Source: Pseudomonas sp. RC10 | Lineage (GTDB): Bacteria; Pseudomonadota; Gammaproteobacteria; Pseudomonadales; Pseudomonadaceae | Reading direction: 5' to 3' | NCBI RefSeq assembly: GCF_038397775.1 | Contig: NZ_CP151650.1 | Location: 5,394,001 to 5,458,000 of the forward strand | DNA length: 64,000 nucleotides | Part shown: positions 61,998 to 64,000 of the stretch, in pieces | How the letters are laid out: every line of letters begins with the position of its first letter | Position numbering within the stretch: position 1 is the first letter of the stretch | Notes under the pieces: generated by a model | What the model was told of the DNA's origin: nothing | What the model saw: the letters and a program-made list of their open reading frames with translations, nothing else | The model's database searches: none | Translations under genes and position numbers: made by a program

Positions 61998-63350
61998 TTA
62001 CAGTCGTCCCAGATCGTTGACCAGTGCGAGCAACATGACTCCAACCACCAGACTTATCCCGATCTGAACCCCCCAACCCTGCACCTTTTCCGACAGTGGG
62101 CGACCACGCGCCCACTCGATCAGATAAAACAGCAAGTGCCCCCCGTCCAACACTGGAATGGGCAGCAAATTGAGAACCCCCAGGCTTATGCTCAGATAAG
62201 CAAGGAAATTCAAGAAGTCACCTACACCTGACTGGGCCGAAGCGCCCGCCACTTTAGCAATGGTTATCGGTCCGCTCAAGTTTTTTACCGAGAGCTCGCC
62301 GAACAACATTTTCCTCAGCGAATCGAGCGTCAATACGCTCATGGTCCATGTACGTCGCGCCCCCTCTGCGACGGCGGCCACAGGCCCGTAGCTCACCTCT
62401 CGCAGCATTTCCGGAGGCCAATCAATGCCTTTTACCCCGGCGCCGAGGTAACCCGTCGCTGTCTTGCTCTCGCCACGGGCGACCAATGTGACCGGGACGT
62501 CGATTCTCGCATTGTCTCGCTCGACACTCAGCAAAATCCGGGTATCAGGACGGACACGAACCCAGTCCACAACTTGCTGCCACTCGTTGACGGGCTGGCC
62601 GTCCAGCGCCAACAGGCGGTCACCGGTTTTCAGACCAGCGGCCTGGGCCGGACCGGCAGGATCGAGCTCAGCCAGCACTGGCGGCAATGCCGGGCGCCAT
62701 GGACGAATACCCAGCGAACGGATCGGGTCTGGCTCGTCCGCACCCTTGAGCCAGTCATCCAACGCCAGCGTTCGCGGAGTATCGACGTCAGAACCCTGGT
62801 CACGGACCTTCAGGGCAATGGTCCCGCTTTCGCCGAGACGACGGACCAGCTGAAGATTCACAGCTGACCAGCCGGTCGTGGTTTCGCCATCAACGGATAC
62901 AATTTCCTGCCCGGACACCAATCCGGCCTTCTCAGCGATGCTACCCGCTTCGACGCCGCCAATGACCGGACGCACCTGCTGGCTGCCCAGCATCGCCAGC
63001 ACCCAGAAGAAGAGGATGGCCAGTAAAAAGTTGGCGACCGGACCCGCGATGACAATAGCGATCCGCTGATAAACGGTCTTGCGGTTGAACGATTGGTCGA
63101 CCAGCTCCGGAGGCACTTCGCCTTCCCGCTCGTCGAGCATCTTCACGTAGCCGCCCAACGGGATGGCGGCAACAACGTATTCGGTACCCTTGCGGTCATG
63201 CCAACGCAAGAGCGGCATGCCGAAGCCGACGGAAAACCGCAGCACCTTGACACCACAACGCCGCGCCACCCAGAAGTGGCCAAATTCGTGAAAAGTCACC
63301 AGCACGCCCAGGGCAACCAGGGTGCCGACAATCATATAAAGCGCACTCAT
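61998..63350 (-). CDS. rseP: Intramembrane site-2 protease RseP
   Basis: This 450-residue inner membrane zinc metalloprotease cuts the anti-sigma factor (MucA/RseA type) to free the envelope stress sigma factor. The zinc motif HEFGH is at about residues 21-25 in the first membrane helix, two PDZ domains fill the periplasmic middle, and NLLPIPVLDGGHL carries the third ligand region near the C-terminus. The ATG at 63350 (MSALYMIVGTL) is chosen because the first helix begins there. Confidence 0.97.
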   Translation of the reverse strand: MSALYMIVGTLVALGVLVTFHEFGHFWVARRCGVKVLRFSVGFGMPLLRWHDRKGTEYVVAAIPLGGYVKMLDEREGEVPPELVDQSFNRKTVYQRIAIVIAGPVANFLLAILFFWVLAMLGSQQVRPVIGGVEAGSIAEKAGLVSGQEIVSVDGETTTGWSAVNLQLVRRLGESGTIALKVRDQGSDVDTPRTLALDDWLKGADEPDPIRSLGIRPWRPALPPVLAELDPAGPAQAAGLKTGDRLLALDGQPVNEWQQVVDWVRVRPDTRILLSVERDNARIDVPVTLVARGESKTATGYLGAGVKGIDWPPEMLREVSYGPVAAVAEGARRTWTMSVLTLDSLRKMLFGELSVKNLSGPITIAKVAGASAQSGVGDFLNFLAYLSISLGVLNLLPIPVLDGGHLLFYLIEWARGRPLSEKVQGWGVQIGISLVVGVMLLALVNDLGRL

Positions 63351-63443
63351 CGCTGTTCTCCGGATACCGGTTTGGCGTTGCAGGCAGGCATCAGGGGACA
63401 GCCCACCCACGTCGATGAACCCGTGTCACTTGGCCAATAGGGC

Positions 63444-64000
63444 TTATCGGTCATTACGTTTCAGCCACTGCCCGGCCAGCGCTCGCGCCCTGGCATCGAC
63501 GTCAAACACAGTTTCAAGCTCGCTCACCGCAATCACCGGTTCGAGGTTCAAGACCTCGTCGATCATACTCGCGATTTCCGGAAAGCGAATGCGCCGGTCA
63601 AGAAACGCCGCGACGGCCACTTCGTTCACCGCGTTCAGGACCGCAGGCGCGCTGTCGCCGACTTCCGCAGCTTGCCGTGCGAGACGCAAGCAAGGGAAGC
63701 GCACTTCGTCCGGCGCCTGGAAGTCCAGTCGCCCTATGCTGAAGAGATCAAGCGGTGCGACCCCCGAATCGATACGCTCCGGCCACGCCAGTGCATGCGC
63801 AATCGGCGTACGCATGTCTGGGTTGCCCAGTTGAGCCAGTACCGAGCCGTCCACGTAATCCACCATCGAATGGATCACGCTTTGAGGGTGAATCACCACT
63901 TCGATACGAGCCGGTGCAGTGTCGAACAACCAGCAGGCCTCGATCAGTTCGAGCCCTTTGTTCATCATGCTGGCGGAATCAACGGAAATTTTGCGCCCCA
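63444..64000 (-). CDS. dxr: 1-deoxy-D-xylulose 5-phosphate reductoisomerase (C-terminal part, cut by window edge)
   Basis: The visible 3' part encodes about 185 residues of Dxr, the NADPH-dependent committed enzyme of the MEP isoprenoid pathway. The window-edge end reads [21 protein letters not shown] (metal and substrate region), followed by [14 protein letters not shown] and [12 protein letters not shown]. The frame is open to the edge. It lies 93 bases upstream of rseP. Together with ispD and ispF it is the third MEP pathway gene here. Confidence 0.97.
   Translation of the reverse strand, partial: GRKISVDSASMMNKGLELIEACWLFDTAPARIEVVIHPQSVIHSMVDYVDGSVLAQLGNPDMRTPIAHALAWPERIDSGVAPLDLFSIGRLDFQAPDEVRFPCLRLARQAAEVGDSAPAVLNAVNEVAVAAFLDRRIRFPEIASMIDEVLNLEPVIAVSELETVFDVDARARALAGQWLKRNDR

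Overview
The window is chromosomal DNA of a Pseudomonas species, most likely of the P. fluorescens / P. syringae side of the genus. This rests on the long conserved gene order from recX-recA through mutS, fdxA, rsmZ, rpoS, nlpD, pcm, surE, truD, ispF, fghA, adhC, ispD, ftsB, eno, kdsA, pyrG, tilS, accA, dnaE, rnhB, lpxB, lpxA, fabZ, lpxD, ompH, bamA and rseP to dxr, on the GC-rich codon use, and on the pseudomonad REP-type inverted repeats scattered between genes. No tRNA, rRNA, prophage, insertion sequence or CRISPR array was recognised.

Region 1 (1-8350) is accessory. A membrane diiron desaturase/hydroxylase faces a tightly overlapping six-gene plus-strand operon: HAD phosphatase, class III aminotransferase, esterase, FemAB/BioF2-like GNAT acyltransferase, sensor kinase and NtrC-type regulator. 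A sigma-54 promoter and a perfect upstream inverted repeat precede the operon, so it looks like a self-regulated biosynthetic locus. Its product is unknown, probably an amino-lipid or acylated amine. This is the best candidate for an undescribed system.

Region 2 (8391-12946) is a minus-strand catabolic cassette: GntR/UTRA repressor, ADP-ribosylglycohydrolase-fold hydrolase, NCS1 permease and PfkB kinase. It reads like uptake, cleavage and phosphorylation of a nucleoside-like compound.

Region 3 (12950-27424) is mixed. It holds a DsbA-family protein, a secreted hydrolase, a decayed metE beside an intact divergent metR (flanked by REP doublets), Nudix and ddlA, an RluF-like protein lacking the catalytic aspartate, yehS, trmO, fpr with its regulator finR, dgkA, erdR, an EamA exporter, a DTW-domain tRNA modification enzyme, a QSregVF-family secreted protein and a small ribbon-helix-helix gene.

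Region 4 (27425-42360) is the stress and DNA repair core: a LOG-family protein, recX, SOS-controlled recA, pncC, a 43-residue conserved-looking small gene, mutS, ferredoxin fdxA, the Gac/Rsm small RNA rsmZ with its GacA box, the ispF-truD-surE-pcm-nlpD-rpoS run, and the glutathione-dependent formaldehyde detoxification genes fghA-adhC with the divergent activator gfnR.

Region 5 (42361-64000) is the housekeeping core on the minus strand: ispD-ftsB-eno-kdsA-pyrG-tilS-accA-dnaE-rnhB, then the lipid A / outer membrane assembly block lpxB-lpxA-fabZ-lpxD-ompH-bamA-rseP-dxr. The last gene is cut by the window edge.
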